Source of the DNA: Treponema sp.
Lineage (GTDB): Bacteria > Spirochaetota > Spirochaetia > Treponematales > Treponemataceae
Assembly: GCA_016281495.1 (NCBI GenBank)
Contig: JAEEIU010000038.1
Coordinates: 248,001-312,000 of the forward strand
DNA: 64,000 nucleotides
Direction of reading: 5' to 3'
The first letter of the stretch is position 1; each line of letters opens with the position of its first letter. The notes beneath the pieces were generated by a model. The model had not been told where the DNA came from. It saw only the letters and a program-made list of their open reading frames with translations, and made no database searches. The translations under genes were made by a program, and so were the position numbers. Of this stretch, positions 33,475 through 41,638 are shown piece after piece.

Positions 33475-34986
33475 TTAATGCACCTCCTGACCAGACTCAA
33501 ATGCCTTTAAAATAGAAGAGCCTACCTTCCAGTTATCTCCTGCTCCCATTGTAACAAAAAGATAGCCTTCTGAATAGCCCTGTTGGGGCTTTTTCTTCAA
33601 TATATCTTGACCAATTTTTGCCGCTTCATCAAATTCACCAGCATAAATCACATTTTTGTGGTATTTTTTGGCGTGTTCGGCCAGAATTTCACCTGTTACG
33701 CTGGCTTTTGACCCGTCTTCCCGGGCACTGCCATAAATCTTGTTTATAATGACTACATCGGCATCAGCAAAGCTTCCAGCAAATTCCTCAAGCAAAGCGG
33801 CTGTTCTTGTGTATGTGTGGCTCATAAAATCCACTACAATCATGAAACCCTTGTAAAAATCCCTGTATCCCGCAAGTGTTGTTTTTATCGCTGTAGGATG
33901 GTGGCCGTAATCATCCACGAAAATCACTTTGTTTCCTGTTGGAGTAACTGCCTGTCCGACAATCTCGCTCCTTCTCTTTCCACCTGCAAAAGACAACAGA
34001 GCTTCCTGAATCTGCTTTATGTGGTCTAAAGGTTTTTCACCCTCAGTCTTTAAAAGCTCACAGCAGACTGCTATGGCCGCACAGGCATTCCTTACGTTAT
34101 GGTCACCAGGAACTGAGATTGCAAAATCAGCTATTGAAGGAATTGAAAAATTATGCCTTCCTCCCTTGACCTCTCCAAACTCAAGCTTATATTCACCCTG
34201 AGCTTTTTCTCCATATGGAATTACCTGAATGTCAGGCCTCTTTGACTTTGCAATGCCCGCTGTTTCTGCAGCACCTTCATCATCCGCACAATAAAACAGC
34301 TGACCGTTCTGAGGAAGCAGGCATATGTAGTCCACAAAAGCATTCCTTATGTCCTGATAGGTGGGATAATAGTCCTGATGGTCGCTTTCCACGGAAGTCA
34401 ACACGATTTTATTCGGATGAAATGCCATGAAATGCCTCTGATACTCGCAGGTTTCGGCTACAAAATATTTCGGACTTTCTGCCTTTACATTCCTGCTTGT
34501 CATGGTACATGAATCCCCAAATGATGAGATTATGCTTCCAGCAAGAACCTGGGAAGAAAGATCCAGATTCTTTAATATTGTACCGGTTAAACCTGTTGTA
34601 GTAGTCTTGCCATGCACACCGCAGATACCGACACTGTAACATGTCCGTGAGAGTTCCCCCAAGGCCTCGCTGTAAAGCAAAAGCGGGATTCCTTTCCTTG
34701 TCGCTGCGATTAAATCAGGATTGTTTTCTTTTGAGTATGCGCTAGAATAGACCACGAACTTTATGTCGTCCGTTATATTTTCCTCAGAGAAAGGCAGGGC
34801 CTTTATCGAATGCTTTTCAAGTATTTCGTCTGTATAAAAACGCTCAGAGACATCACTTCCGGTTATATGGGCACCACGCTCATACAGAATCTCTACAAGT
34901 GCAGCCATGCCGGTACCTTTGATTCCCACAAAGTGAATATGAATGCCATTGACATTTTCTGGAAGAATAAAATCCTGCCCGTTCAT
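33475..34986 (-). CDS. murC: UDP-N-acetylmuramate-L-alanine ligase MurC
   Basis: ATP-dependent ligase that adds L-Ala to UDP-MurNAc in peptidoglycan synthesis. The 503-residue protein has the N-terminal Rossmann motif HFVGIKGTGMAALVEILY, the ATP-binding GICGVHGKTTTTGLTG (about residue 120), the central motif DHNVRNACAAIAV and the C-terminal FVDDYGHHPTAIKTT. Length and order are normal. No Shine-Dalgarno precedes the ATG, and the predicted transcript start is about 2 nt before it. An 8-bp inverted repeat lies between the -35 and -10. The yicC start is 1 nt past its stop. Confidence 0.96.
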   Translation of the reverse strand: MNGQDFILPENVNGIHIHFVGIKGTGMAALVEILYERGAHITGSDVSERFYTDEILEKHSIKALPFSEENITDDIKFVVYSSAYSKENNPDLIAATRKGIPLLLYSEALGELSRTCYSVGICGVHGKTTTTGLTGTILKNLDLSSQVLAGSIISSFGDSCTMTSRNVKAESPKYFVAETCEYQRHFMAFHPNKIVLTSVESDHQDYYPTYQDIRNAFVDYICLLPQNGQLFYCADDEGAAETAGIAKSKRPDIQVIPYGEKAQGEYKLEFGEVKGGRHNFSIPSIADFAISVPGDHNVRNACAAIAVCCELLKTEGEKPLDHIKQIQEALLSFAGGKRRSEIVGQAVTPTGNKVIFVDDYGHHPTAIKTTLAGYRDFYKGFMIVVDFMSHTYTRTAALLEEFAGSFADADVVIINKIYGSAREDGSKASVTGEILAEHAKKYHKNVIYAGEFDEAAKIGQDILKKKPQQGYSEGYLFVTMGAGDNWKVGSSILKAFESGQEVH

Positions 34987-34994
34987 AAATAATG

Positions 34995-35023
34995 ATTATA
35001 TCACATTTTTCCAAAATGTGCAA
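34995..35023 (-). promoter_or_regulatory. murC promoter with palindrome in the spacer (predicted leaderless)
   Basis: On the minus strand TTGCAC (35023-35018) and TATAAT (35000-34995) are 17 bp apart. The expected start is near 34988, 2 nt before the ATG. The perfect inverted repeat CACATTTT / AAAATGTG, with a 3-bp gap (35002-35020), overlaps the -35 and fills the spacer, as an operator would. Confidence 0.65.
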
Positions 35024-35130
35024 TTCTTTACTTATATTAGATTATTTGATGGCTGGAAGAGACTTTTTTGCAGATGATTTTCGGGACAAATCTTTTGTGC
35101 GATAATAGATGTTTTGCTTTATATAAGAAA

Positions 35131-35697
35131 TCATGCCTTTAATCCTGAAAGTTCAAGATATATCTGATCAGCCAGACCGAAGTTTGTATTCTTAGTCAGG
35201 GCCTCAGCATAGTTATCATAGAGCATGTCCTCGTACATCTCGCGGGCAAAATCATTTTCCTTTCCAAAAAGGCTTGAATGATGAATCGTATCCCTCATGG
35301 AAGAAAGCATCATCTTCATCATGTAGTTTTCAAGCTCTTTTGACTGTGCATAAAGCTCTGATGTACGGTCGATTGTAAGTTTTTTACCCTGTGAGTTTAC
35401 GGTATTTGCCGCCATACCCTGTGGTGCAGCATTCTTGTCTTTTTCTGATGTATAATAGTTGTAGAAGCCCTCTGTGTAGTCACCCTTCAACCTGTGATTT
35501 GAAGAAACCTGAGAAGAAGCGACTGTTTCCACAGATTCCGAGGCAGCCTGGATGTCAGCATTTTTCTCACGCGTCATTTCCTGAATCAGAGACAAAAAGC
35601 GGCTTTCATCAGCTTTTTCCTGAGCGGCTTGAATTGTCTGCTGTCCGTTAGAGAGTGTTCCCGTAATTGCTAATCCTGATATTCCCTGAACTGCCAT
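35131..35697 (-). CDS. Rod-binding protein (FlgJ N-terminal-like)
   Basis: Flagellar rod assembly chaperone-like protein of 188 residues, corresponding to the N-terminal rod-binding domain of FlgJ without the muramidase domain. The C-terminal half carries the signature: ELENYMMKMMLSSMRDTIH, then FGKENDFAREMYEDMLYDN and GLADQIYLEL. The first 80 residues are polar and probably disordered. It starts just after the flgG stop, with GAGG in the flgG end. It is the last gene of the flgF-flgG cluster driven by the sigma-28 promoter at 37345-37371. It should help the rod cross or bind peptidoglycan for the periplasmic flagella. Confidence 0.88.
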   Translation of the reverse strand: MAVQGISGLAITGTLSNGQQTIQAAQEKADESRFLSLIQEMTREKNADIQAASESVETVASSQVSSNHRLKGDYTEGFYNYYTSEKDKNAAPQGMAANTVNSQGKKLTIDRTSELYAQSKELENYMMKMMLSSMRDTIHHSSLFGKENDFAREMYEDMLYDNYAEALTKNTNFGLADQIYLELSGLKA

Positions 35698-35703
35698 AAA
35701 TCA

Positions 35704-36498
35704 TTACCTCTTGAGTGTTGCGGCTGTCTGAAGCATGCTGTCGCTTGTCTGGATTGCCTTTGAGTTGAACTCATAAGCACGCTGAGCAACAATCATCTGA
35801 ACCATTTCGTTTACAACAGATACATTGCTCATTTCAAGGAATTTGTGCTTGGTAGTACCCATTCCGTCAACTCCAGGACGTGATGCAATAGGATCTCCAG
35901 ATGCATTTGTAACCTTGTAAAGGTTGTCTCCCACATTCTCAAGACCAACAGAGTTCGGGAAGCGGTAAAGTTCAATCTGACCTACATCAACCGGATCAAG
36001 TCCTCCGTCTACCCTTACAGTCACTTTACCCATGTTTGAAACGGCCAAAGTTTCCAGCTGGAATCCTTCCGGAAGAATAATCTCCGGCACGACACGAAGA
36101 CCGTTTGCAGTAACAAGCTGACCTGTTGAGTCTACCTTGAATGAACCGTCCCTTGTGTATGCCCAGCTTCCGTCATACTGCTGAACACGGAAAAAACCAT
36201 CTCCCACAATGGCAAGATCCGTATCCACACCAGTTGCCTGAAGTGATCCCTGAGACATTATCCTCTGGGTTGCACCTACTTTCACACCATGTCCCATCTG
36301 AACTCCCACAGGTGTAATTGTATCTTCAGTAGCCGGTGTTCCGGCAAGTTTCCTTGTCTGATACAAGAGATCCTCAAATTCAACTCTGTGCTGCTTGAAG
36401 CCAGTTGTATTTACGTTTGAAAGGTTATTTGAAATTGTATCAATATTTGCCTGCTGACCGTTCATTCCGGTTGCAGCGTTCCATAAACTTCTAACCAT
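35704..36498 (-). CDS. flgG: Flagellar distal rod protein FlgG
   Basis: Structural protein of the distal flagellar rod. The 264-residue protein starts MVRSLWNAATGMNGQQANID, with the rod N-motif ISNNLSNVNTTGFKQ. Typical FlgG central segments follow (LYQTRKLAGTPA, VGVQMGHGVKV, ATGVDTDLAIVGDGFFRV), and the C-terminal motif is SNVSVVNEMVQMIVAQRAYE with FNSKAIQTSDSMLQTAATL. Length matches FlgG. It has an AGGAG-type Shine-Dalgarno and lies 27 nt after flgF. In spirochaetes this pair is often called flgG-1/flgG-2. Confidence 0.95.
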   Translation of the reverse strand: MVRSLWNAATGMNGQQANIDTISNNLSNVNTTGFKQHRVEFEDLLYQTRKLAGTPATEDTITPVGVQMGHGVKVGATQRIMSQGSLQATGVDTDLAIVGDGFFRVQQYDGSWAYTRDGSFKVDSTGQLVTANGLRVVPEIILPEGFQLETLAVSNMGKVTVRVDGGLDPVDVGQIELYRFPNSVGLENVGDNLYKVTNASGDPIASRPGVDGMGTTKHKFLEMSNVSVVNEMVQMIVAQRAYEFNSKAIQTSDSMLQTAATLKR

Positions 36499-36525
36499 TT
36501 TCTATCTCCTTTCTTCTATCCCACA

Positions 36526-37326
36526 TTACAGGTTAACAGCAACAACCTTATCCCAAAGGGTGTCCATCATGTCATCTTCTGTCTGAATTGTCTTTTGGTT
36601 TGCTTCGTATGCGCGGTTCACTTCTATCATCTGAACCATCTCGTTTACTACGTTGACATTACTTGTTTCAGTATAACCCTGCAGAACCTTTGGCCTTTCA
36701 TTGCCTTCTGCTATATGATACTCGCCGGCAATCTCGTTTGTGTTCCACATGGATGTTCCCTGCTTCTTAAGGTAACGCTCATTTTCAAAACGTACAATCT
36801 TAAGACGGTCTGCAATCTCGTTGTTTTCCTTGTTTATTACCATGCCGTCCTGGTTTACGAAAAATTTATCATCCTCAACCTTGATCGGACCATTTTCGCC
36901 CATTACAGGATAACCATCTTTGGTAAGAAGGATTCCCTCTTTTCCAAGAAGGAAATTACCGTTGCGGGTAAACCTTTCGCCGTCGGGTGTATCAACCACA
37001 AAAAAGCCTTTTCCGCCAAGAGCCAGGTCCGTATTTGTCTCTGTAGATTTGAATGACCCCTGGTCAAAGTCAGTGTAAAGTTCGTTTGTCTCTACGCCAA
37101 GACCAATGGTACCGATTATTGGAGCCACGTCATTTGAACCCAGAGATGTCTTATATACACCGTCTGCAACAGTTCTTCTGATCAAAAGCTCACTGAATGA
37201 TTTGCTTACAGGAATGTCTTTCTTAAAACCTGTCGTGTCTACGTTCGCCAAGTTGTTGGATATGGCATCCAGCCTGTTCTGCTGGGCGTTCATGCCGCTT
37301 GCACCAATATACCATCCTCTAATCAT
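36526..37326 (-). CDS. flgF: Flagellar proximal rod protein FlgF (FlgG-like)
   Basis: Flagellar rod protein of the FlgF/FlgG family. The 266-residue protein starts MIRGWYIGASGMNAQQNRLD and has the rod motif ISNNLANVDTTGFKKD, then TNTDLALGGKGFFVVDTPDG and a C-terminal SNVNVVNEMVQMIEVNRAYE followed by NQKTIQTEDDMMD. The start at ATG 37326 has GAGGTG upstream; a longer TTG frame from 37338 lacks one. FlgF is the better name since FlgG follows, but both are rod proteins of similar sequence. The sigma-28 promoter places this operon in the late flagellar class. Confidence 0.9.
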   Translation of the reverse strand: MIRGWYIGASGMNAQQNRLDAISNNLANVDTTGFKKDIPVSKSFSELLIRRTVADGVYKTSLGSNDVAPIIGTIGLGVETNELYTDFDQGSFKSTETNTDLALGGKGFFVVDTPDGERFTRNGNFLLGKEGILLTKDGYPVMGENGPIKVEDDKFFVNQDGMVINKENNEIADRLKIVRFENERYLKKQGTSMWNTNEIAGEYHIAEGNERPKVLQGYTETSNVNVVNEMVQMIEVNRAYEANQKTIQTEDDMMDTLWDKVVAVNL

Positions 37327-37344
37327 ATTACACCTCAATTATGT

Positions 37345-37371
37345 TTATCGGCATTTGGTTTGAGAGGTTTA
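37345..37371 (-). promoter_or_regulatory. Sigma-28 (FliA) promoter of flgF-flgG-rod-binding operon
   Basis: On the minus strand the -10 is GCCGATAA (37352-37345), an exact match to the FliA consensus. TAAA (37371-37368) lies at the exact 15-bp spacing expected for TAAA-N15-GCCGATAA. The predicted start is about 12 nt before the flgF ATG. Confidence 0.85.
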
Positions 37372-37397
37372 TATAATAAATTCGGATTTTTGGGCAT

Positions 37398-37426
37398 AAA
37401 AAAAGCCCGGAAATATATCCAGGCTT
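37398..37426 (-). terminator. Terminator of tRNA-Phe
   Basis: On the minus strand AAGCCTGG (37426-37419) pairs with CCGGGCTT (37410-37403), with one T-G wobble, followed by T. It directly follows the tRNA and isolates it from the sigma-28 promoter. Confidence 0.8.
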
Positions 37427-37429
37427 AAG

Positions 37430-37502
37430 TGCCAGCGGTCAGAATTGAACTGACGACATAAGGATTTTCAGTCCTCCGCTCTACCAACTGAGCTACACCG
37501 GC
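37430..37502 (-). tRNA. tRNA-Phe (anticodon GAA)
   Basis: A 73-nt cloverleaf. The acceptor stem is GCCGGTG/CGCTGGC with two G-T wobbles and an A discriminator. The anticodon stem GAGGA/TCCTT encloses CTGAAAA with GAA at 34-36. The T arm is GTCAG-TTCAATT-CTGAC. CCA is not encoded. Confidence 0.95.
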
Positions 37503-37515
37503 AAACAATGTGATT

Positions 37516-37544
37516 ACTTTATACTTTTTATTTATCTTTGTCAA
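37516..37544 (-). promoter_or_regulatory. tRNA-Phe promoter
   Basis: A perfect TTGACA (37544-37539) and TAAAGT (37521-37516) with a 17-bp spacer on the minus strand, about 14 bp upstream of the mature tRNA. Confidence 0.7.
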
Positions 37545-37582
37545 GAGCCTTGCTCAAAAAAAGACAAAAATTCAGCTATTAA

Positions 37583-38218
37583 TTAGCGGTAATGTCCGAT
37601 TTTAGCAACCTGCTCAAGACAATACTCATATTTTGTTGCTCCAACGATTACTCCGCGCAAATACTGACCGACTTTAGTGAAAATCACCAGATAGTCAATG
37701 TGCATCTCCCCCAAAGCACCCTCCAGACGGAATGCCAGTACGGTTTCACCCATGAATTCCAGCTCATCAACATATACATCATTGACCGTATACCCTCTTG
37801 ATTCAAGGGACTGTTCCAGCTGATCACTGATAGTTCCAACAAACATTGGGCTTTCCATCAGAAGCTCAGTTACCATGCGGTCATCCATTTCAACAAGCTC
37901 TTGTCCCAGGTTCTCTACGGATACCATTACGGTTGCTCCGGTTGAATCAAGGTGGCTCATTACAAAATCAACATTCTTGGCATCTGCCGTCAGTGCGGAA
38001 AGGGATTCTGGAGGGAGTACAACAGCTGTCGACGAAATATCAATGGCAATATCAATGGTCTGGTTCCTGTACAAAACAGGCTTGCCATCTTTTCCGTTCA
38101 CAATCTCACCCTTTTTAAAGCCTGTGCTCTTAGCGGATGCATTATTGCCTGTAGTCTGGCATGACATGAGCATAAAAGCCATCAAAATCAAGAATGGAAA
38201 CACTACAATCTTTTTCAT
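37583..38218 (-). CDS. Predicted lipoprotein, function unknown
   Basis: A 211-residue lipoprotein. The signal peptide MKKIVVFPFLILMAFML ends in the lipobox LMSC, followed by a polar linker (QTTGNNASAKSTGFK). The mature domain has alternating strands and helices, with IDIAIDISSTAVVLPPES and VDELEFMGETVLAFRLEG, and an end segment LRGVIVGATKYEYCLEQVAK. The layout is like small envelope lipoproteins that assess or bind envelope components, but no family is recognised. AGGGAG lies before the ATG. It follows trpS by 37 nt on the same strand. Confidence 0.78.
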   Translation of the reverse strand: MKKIVVFPFLILMAFMLMSCQTTGNNASAKSTGFKKGEIVNGKDGKPVLYRNQTIDIAIDISSTAVVLPPESLSALTADAKNVDFVMSHLDSTGATVMVSVENLGQELVEMDDRMVTELLMESPMFVGTISDQLEQSLESRGYTVNDVYVDELEFMGETVLAFRLEGALGEMHIDYLVIFTKVGQYLRGVIVGATKYEYCLEQVAKIGHYR

Positions 38219-38255
38219 ATCAAACTCCCTTATTTTTTTTTCTGTTATACAACAA

Positions 38256-39353
38256 TTAAATTACCATATTCATGGCAGAACGCACTTCATCAAGAGTCTT
38301 TATTGCTATAGCGCGGGCACGCTCTGCTCCATCTGTTAAAACCTGCCTTATGTAATCAGGATTTTTTTCAAGTTCAGCACGTTTGGCACGCAAAGGCCTG
38401 AGGGTTTCATTCAGGGCCTCCGTAAGCTGGCTCTTTAGCATTCCACCACCGCCTTCACCGATGCGCTGAGCTATGGCCTCCGGAGCTTCTCCGGTACACA
38501 GGGAAATAATCATCAAAAGGTTTGCAACCTCAGGTCTTGTCTCCGGTTCGTATGTGATGACCCTATTGGCATCTGTCTTTGCCTTTTTAATGAGGGCGGC
38601 TGTTTCATCCTCTGTTGCAGAAAGCATGATTGCATTGCCGCGGCTCTTGCTCATCTTCTGGCTTCCATCCAAACCAAGGATGCTCGGTGTCTTGGAAAGA
38701 AGTGCCTGAGGCTCCGGGAATATAGGCTCACGGTTCTTGCAGTATTTTTCGTTGAACCTGCGTGCGATGTTGCGAGTCTGTTCAAGATGAGGCAGCTGGT
38801 CTTTTCCTACAGGAACAACGTTTCCCTTGCAGAAAAGAATGTCGCATGCCTGATGGATCGGATATGTCAGCATTCCTGCATTTACACTCTTCATCTTGCC
38901 GTTTTCAAGTCCGCTTTGAATTTCGTCTTTTACAGTCGGATTGCGCTTTAATTCGGCTTCTGTGACCAAAGTTAAAAACGGAAGCATAAGCTGGTTGCAT
39001 TCCGGAACATAACTGTGCGGATAGATGATGACGTTTTCGCCCGGTTCAATGCCAGCGGCAAGGTAGTCGATTACAAGCTGCTTTGTATTCTGGCTGATTT
39101 CGTCAAAGGCATCATGATCTGTTAAAACCTGATAGTCGGCAATAAGTATCATAGTCGGGATTCCAAGCTTAGAAAGCCTTACCCTGTTTTGGAGTGAGCC
39201 GAAGTAATGGCCTATATGAAGTCTTCCCGTAGGTCTGTCGCCGGTAAGAACCCTGTATTTTGTAGGATTCTTTACGATGTCTTCCTCAATTTTCTTACTG
39301 CGTTCAACTGCAGCCGCAAAAGTTTTATTTGAATCATAGTCTAAATCTGCCAT
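38256..39353 (-). CDS. trpS: Tryptophanyl-tRNA synthetase TrpS
   Basis: Class I aminoacyl-tRNA synthetase charging tRNA-Trp. The 365-residue protein has the HIGH-type motif RPTGRLHIGHYFGSLQNR (about residue 45) and KMSKS in GLDGSQKMSKSRGNAI (about residue 225), plus YPIHQACDILFCKGNVVPVG and HLEQTRNIARRFN, typical of TrpRS. The length is slightly longer than usual because of a charged N-terminal stretch of about 35 residues. The Shine-Dalgarno is TGAGG before ATG 39353. No T-box is seen in the upstream region. Confidence 0.95.
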   Translation of the reverse strand: MADLDYDSNKTFAAAVERSKKIEEDIVKNPTKYRVLTGDRPTGRLHIGHYFGSLQNRVRLSKLGIPTMILIADYQVLTDHDAFDEISQNTKQLVIDYLAAGIEPGENVIIYPHSYVPECNQLMLPFLTLVTEAELKRNPTVKDEIQSGLENGKMKSVNAGMLTYPIHQACDILFCKGNVVPVGKDQLPHLEQTRNIARRFNEKYCKNREPIFPEPQALLSKTPSILGLDGSQKMSKSRGNAIMLSATEDETAALIKKAKTDANRVITYEPETRPEVANLLMIISLCTGEAPEAIAQRIGEGGGGMLKSQLTEALNETLRPLRAKRAELEKNPDYIRQVLTDGAERARAIAIKTLDEVRSAMNMVI

Positions 39354-39461
39354 TTTTTTAACCTCATGTATATAATTTTATTTTCCACATCTAAAGGAAC
39401 AACTGATATGAATAAAATATATAATAAAACTATGAATGTTTCAATATTATTAAGATTTTAA

Positions 39462-39619
39462 TCACACGGATTCGAAAAAACTACGTTTTTTCATTAAAAG
39501 AATAGTATTGACTTATTCTGTGGTAATAAAGTTATCATTTGAAGACATCTTATTGAGAACTAAAATCAGCCAAATATCCTACTAACAGGATTTTGCGTAG
39601 CAAAATCGAATCCGCGTGA
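39462..39619 (+). repeat. Intergenic element bounded by 14-bp inverted repeats
   Basis: TCACACGGATTCGA (39462-39475) and its near-inverse TCGAATCCGCGTGA (39606-39619) match at 13 of 14 positions. Perfect hairpins lie at both ends: GAAAAAAC/GTTTTTTC (39474-39492) and GATTTTGC/GCAAAATC (39589-39607). The same terminal sequence bounds a second element at 59634-59822. There is no ORF inside. The rest of the 350-bp gap between trpS and alr shows only the alr promoter. Confidence 0.75.
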
Positions 39620-39664
39620 CAATACAAAACATCTATCCCCATTACATTATTCCGATTTTTCCTA

Positions 39665-39692
39665 TTGCATAAAATTCATATTTGATTAAAAT
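39665..39692 (+). promoter_or_regulatory. alr promoter
   Basis: TTGCAT (39665-39670), a 16-bp spacer and TAAAAT (39687-39692). The predicted start is about 12 nt before the ATG, which is preceded by a GGGTGG Shine-Dalgarno. Confidence 0.5.
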
Positions 39693-39710
39693 ATTTACGA
39701 GGGTGGAAAG

Positions 39711-40862
39711 ATGAGATCTACAAAGGCTATAATTCATTTGGATAATTTCATGCACAATATAAACGCTATCAGGGCTTTTACAAAACCAGGGACAAAAATG
39801 TGCATTCCGGTAAAGGCAGACGCATACGGACACGGTTCGGTTGAATGTGCCCGTGCCGCACTTGAATGTGGAGTTGAATATCTTGCAGTTGCTGCCGTTG
39901 ACGAAGGTGTGGAACTAAGGGAAAATGGCATAAAGGCTCCCATCCTTCTTTTTAGCCTGTGTGACCCGGAAGAAATCAAAACCGCAGTAGAAAATGACAT
40001 TACCCCATTTGTGTTTGACGCCGAATACATTGACCTGTTTGCAGAAGAAGCAAAACGTCAGAATAAGAAGGCCTACCCCGTTCACCTTGCAGTTGACACA
40101 GGCATGGGTCGCATCGGTTGTCTTGAAGATGAAGCCGCAGAAATGGCCCGCCACATTGCGGAAACAAAGGTCCTTGTTCAGGAAGGTACGATGACGCACT
40201 TTGCCGTAAGCGATGACAAAGCGTCTTCCTCTATTGAATACACAAAACTTCAGTTCCAGAGATTTCAGGAAGCGATACAGAGCATAAAAGACGCAGGACT
40301 TAATCCCGGCATCTGCCACTGTGCAAACTCAGCCGCAAGCCTTGACTTACCCGAAACACATCTTGACATGATAAGGCCTGGAATCATCGTTTACGGATAT
40401 GATGCAGGAGACGTCAATTCTCAATACCTTAAGGAAAAGGAAACACCAATAGACTTGAAGCCTGTGATGACCCTTTGTACAAAAGTAAGCGCAATAAAGG
40501 AATTCAAAAAAGGAATGAGCGTTGGATACGGAAGGACATGGATAGCTGATCGTGATACAAAAATCGCAGTCCTACCTGTCGGCTATGGAGACGGTTTTGT
40601 ACGCCGCTTTTCCACATCGGGAATTCAGGTTTCAATTAACGGAAAAAGCTACCCTATCCGCGGTCGAATTTGCATGGACCAGTGCATGATTGAACTCGGC
40701 CCAGACACTGACGTAAAGAGATGGGACACAGTCGTATTATTCGGATGCAAATCTGATGGTGCTGTCATGACTGCGCAGGATATTGCAGACAAAACTGGCA
40801 CCATATCCTACGAGATTACAACCGTCCTTACCAGAAGAGTACCACGGGTGTTTGTCCGCTAA
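39711..40862 (+). CDS. alr: Alanine racemase Alr
   Basis: PLP-dependent racemase that makes D-alanine for peptidoglycan. The 383-residue protein has the PLP-lysine motif CIPVKADAYGHGSVECARAA near residue 35, DTGMGRIGCLEDEA, the tyrosine-bearing GMSVGYGRTWIA and MDQCMIELG with the usual C-terminal barrel features. The length is normal. It is flanked by the inverted-repeat element upstream and convergent with the YhhN-like gene. Confidence 0.96.
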   Translation: MRSTKAIIHLDNFMHNINAIRAFTKPGTKMCIPVKADAYGHGSVECARAALECGVEYLAVAAVDEGVELRENGIKAPILLFSLCDPEEIKTAVENDITPFVFDAEYIDLFAEEAKRQNKKAYPVHLAVDTGMGRIGCLEDEAAEMARHIAETKVLVQEGTMTHFAVSDDKASSSIEYTKLQFQRFQEAIQSIKDAGLNPGICHCANSAASLDLPETHLDMIRPGIIVYGYDAGDVNSQYLKEKETPIDLKPVMTLCTKVSAIKEFKKGMSVGYGRTWIADRDTKIAVLPVGYGDGFVRRFSTSGIQVSINGKSYPIRGRICMDQCMIELGPDTDVKRWDTVVLFGCKSDGAVMTAQDIADKTGTISYEITTVLTRRVPRVFVR

Positions 40863-40868
40863 GAAGTT

Positions 40869-41594
40869 TTACTCAAGGTCTCCCTTTAAGCTGAATGCCA
40901 TCAAAAGCTGGCCTGTATAATATATCATTGAATTACCCAACGTTAGGATAATAAATGCTGTCCTGTTGTAACCAGGTGTTTTTGAAGAAAATACCGGCAC
41001 AAAGAACAGGAACAGAAGGATAAAATCAGACACATAAAAGAAGATTGCACCCAAAACTGTAAGCCACACAGTCTTTTTTGCCTTTTCCTTATACTTGAAG
41101 AGCCCAATTGATTTAGCCGCCATAAAAGAAACCATAGCACCGTAAATTAAAATCGGAATGAACATTGAGCCCATATCAAAAGCAGAGGCAAACTGGCGTG
41201 TAAGCATGCAGAAAACAGACAGAGTCAAAACCACAGGCAGGAAAGTAAGTATCTGTATGGGACTACGGTCAATAAATGCCCAGGCATAGAAAATATGTCC
41301 TATGGCAAAAGCAAGCAGTCCGATCAAAAAGAAAAGAGTCTCCGTTCCCGGAATAAAGTTTACATTCAGGAAAATGTCTCCAAGGCATCCAAAGCACAAA
41401 CCAGTAAAGATTAGCATTTTATACTTGAATTTCCTGCAATCCTTTTTGAACAAAATGACGACAGCCAGCAGAACAAAAGACAGGCTCGCAACTGTTTTCC
41501 CGACCAGGGCAACATGAGGATTCATCGTACAGATACATGAATAATCCAGCACGAACACACCTATATACATAAGAATACTTAGAACTATAGTCAT
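40869..41594 (-). CDS. YhhN / TMEM86-family membrane protein
   Basis: Polytopic membrane protein of 241 residues with about eight helices, in the YhhN family related to eukaryotic lysoplasmalogenase TMEM86. The motifs GLCFGCLGDIFLNVNF, FAIGHIFYAWAF, then YVSDFILLFLFF and NSMIYYTGQLLMAFSL carry the conserved acidic and polar positions inside helices expected of the family. Plasmalogens are common in anaerobic bacteria, so lysoplasmalogen hydrolysis is plausible but unproven. It stands 6 nt from alr in convergent orientation and about 45 nt after folC in the same direction. Confidence 0.85.
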   Translation of the reverse strand: MTIVLSILMYIGVFVLDYSCICTMNPHVALVGKTVASLSFVLLAVVILFKKDCRKFKYKMLIFTGLCFGCLGDIFLNVNFIPGTETLFFLIGLLAFAIGHIFYAWAFIDRSPIQILTFLPVVLTLSVFCMLTRQFASAFDMGSMFIPILIYGAMVSFMAAKSIGLFKYKEKAKKTVWLTVLGAIFFYVSDFILLFLFFVPVFSSKTPGYNRTAFIILTLGNSMIYYTGQLLMAFSLKGDLE

Positions 41595-41638
41595 AAAAAG
41601 CCTCCTTCTCCTTCACCAAGTCCTTTTAAGCAAAATAT

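Noticed and set aside
35048-35104. A plus-strand mini-frame of 18 codons (MAGRDFFADDFRDKSFVR)
   Set aside because: No Shine-Dalgarno and no supported promoter; too short to defend.
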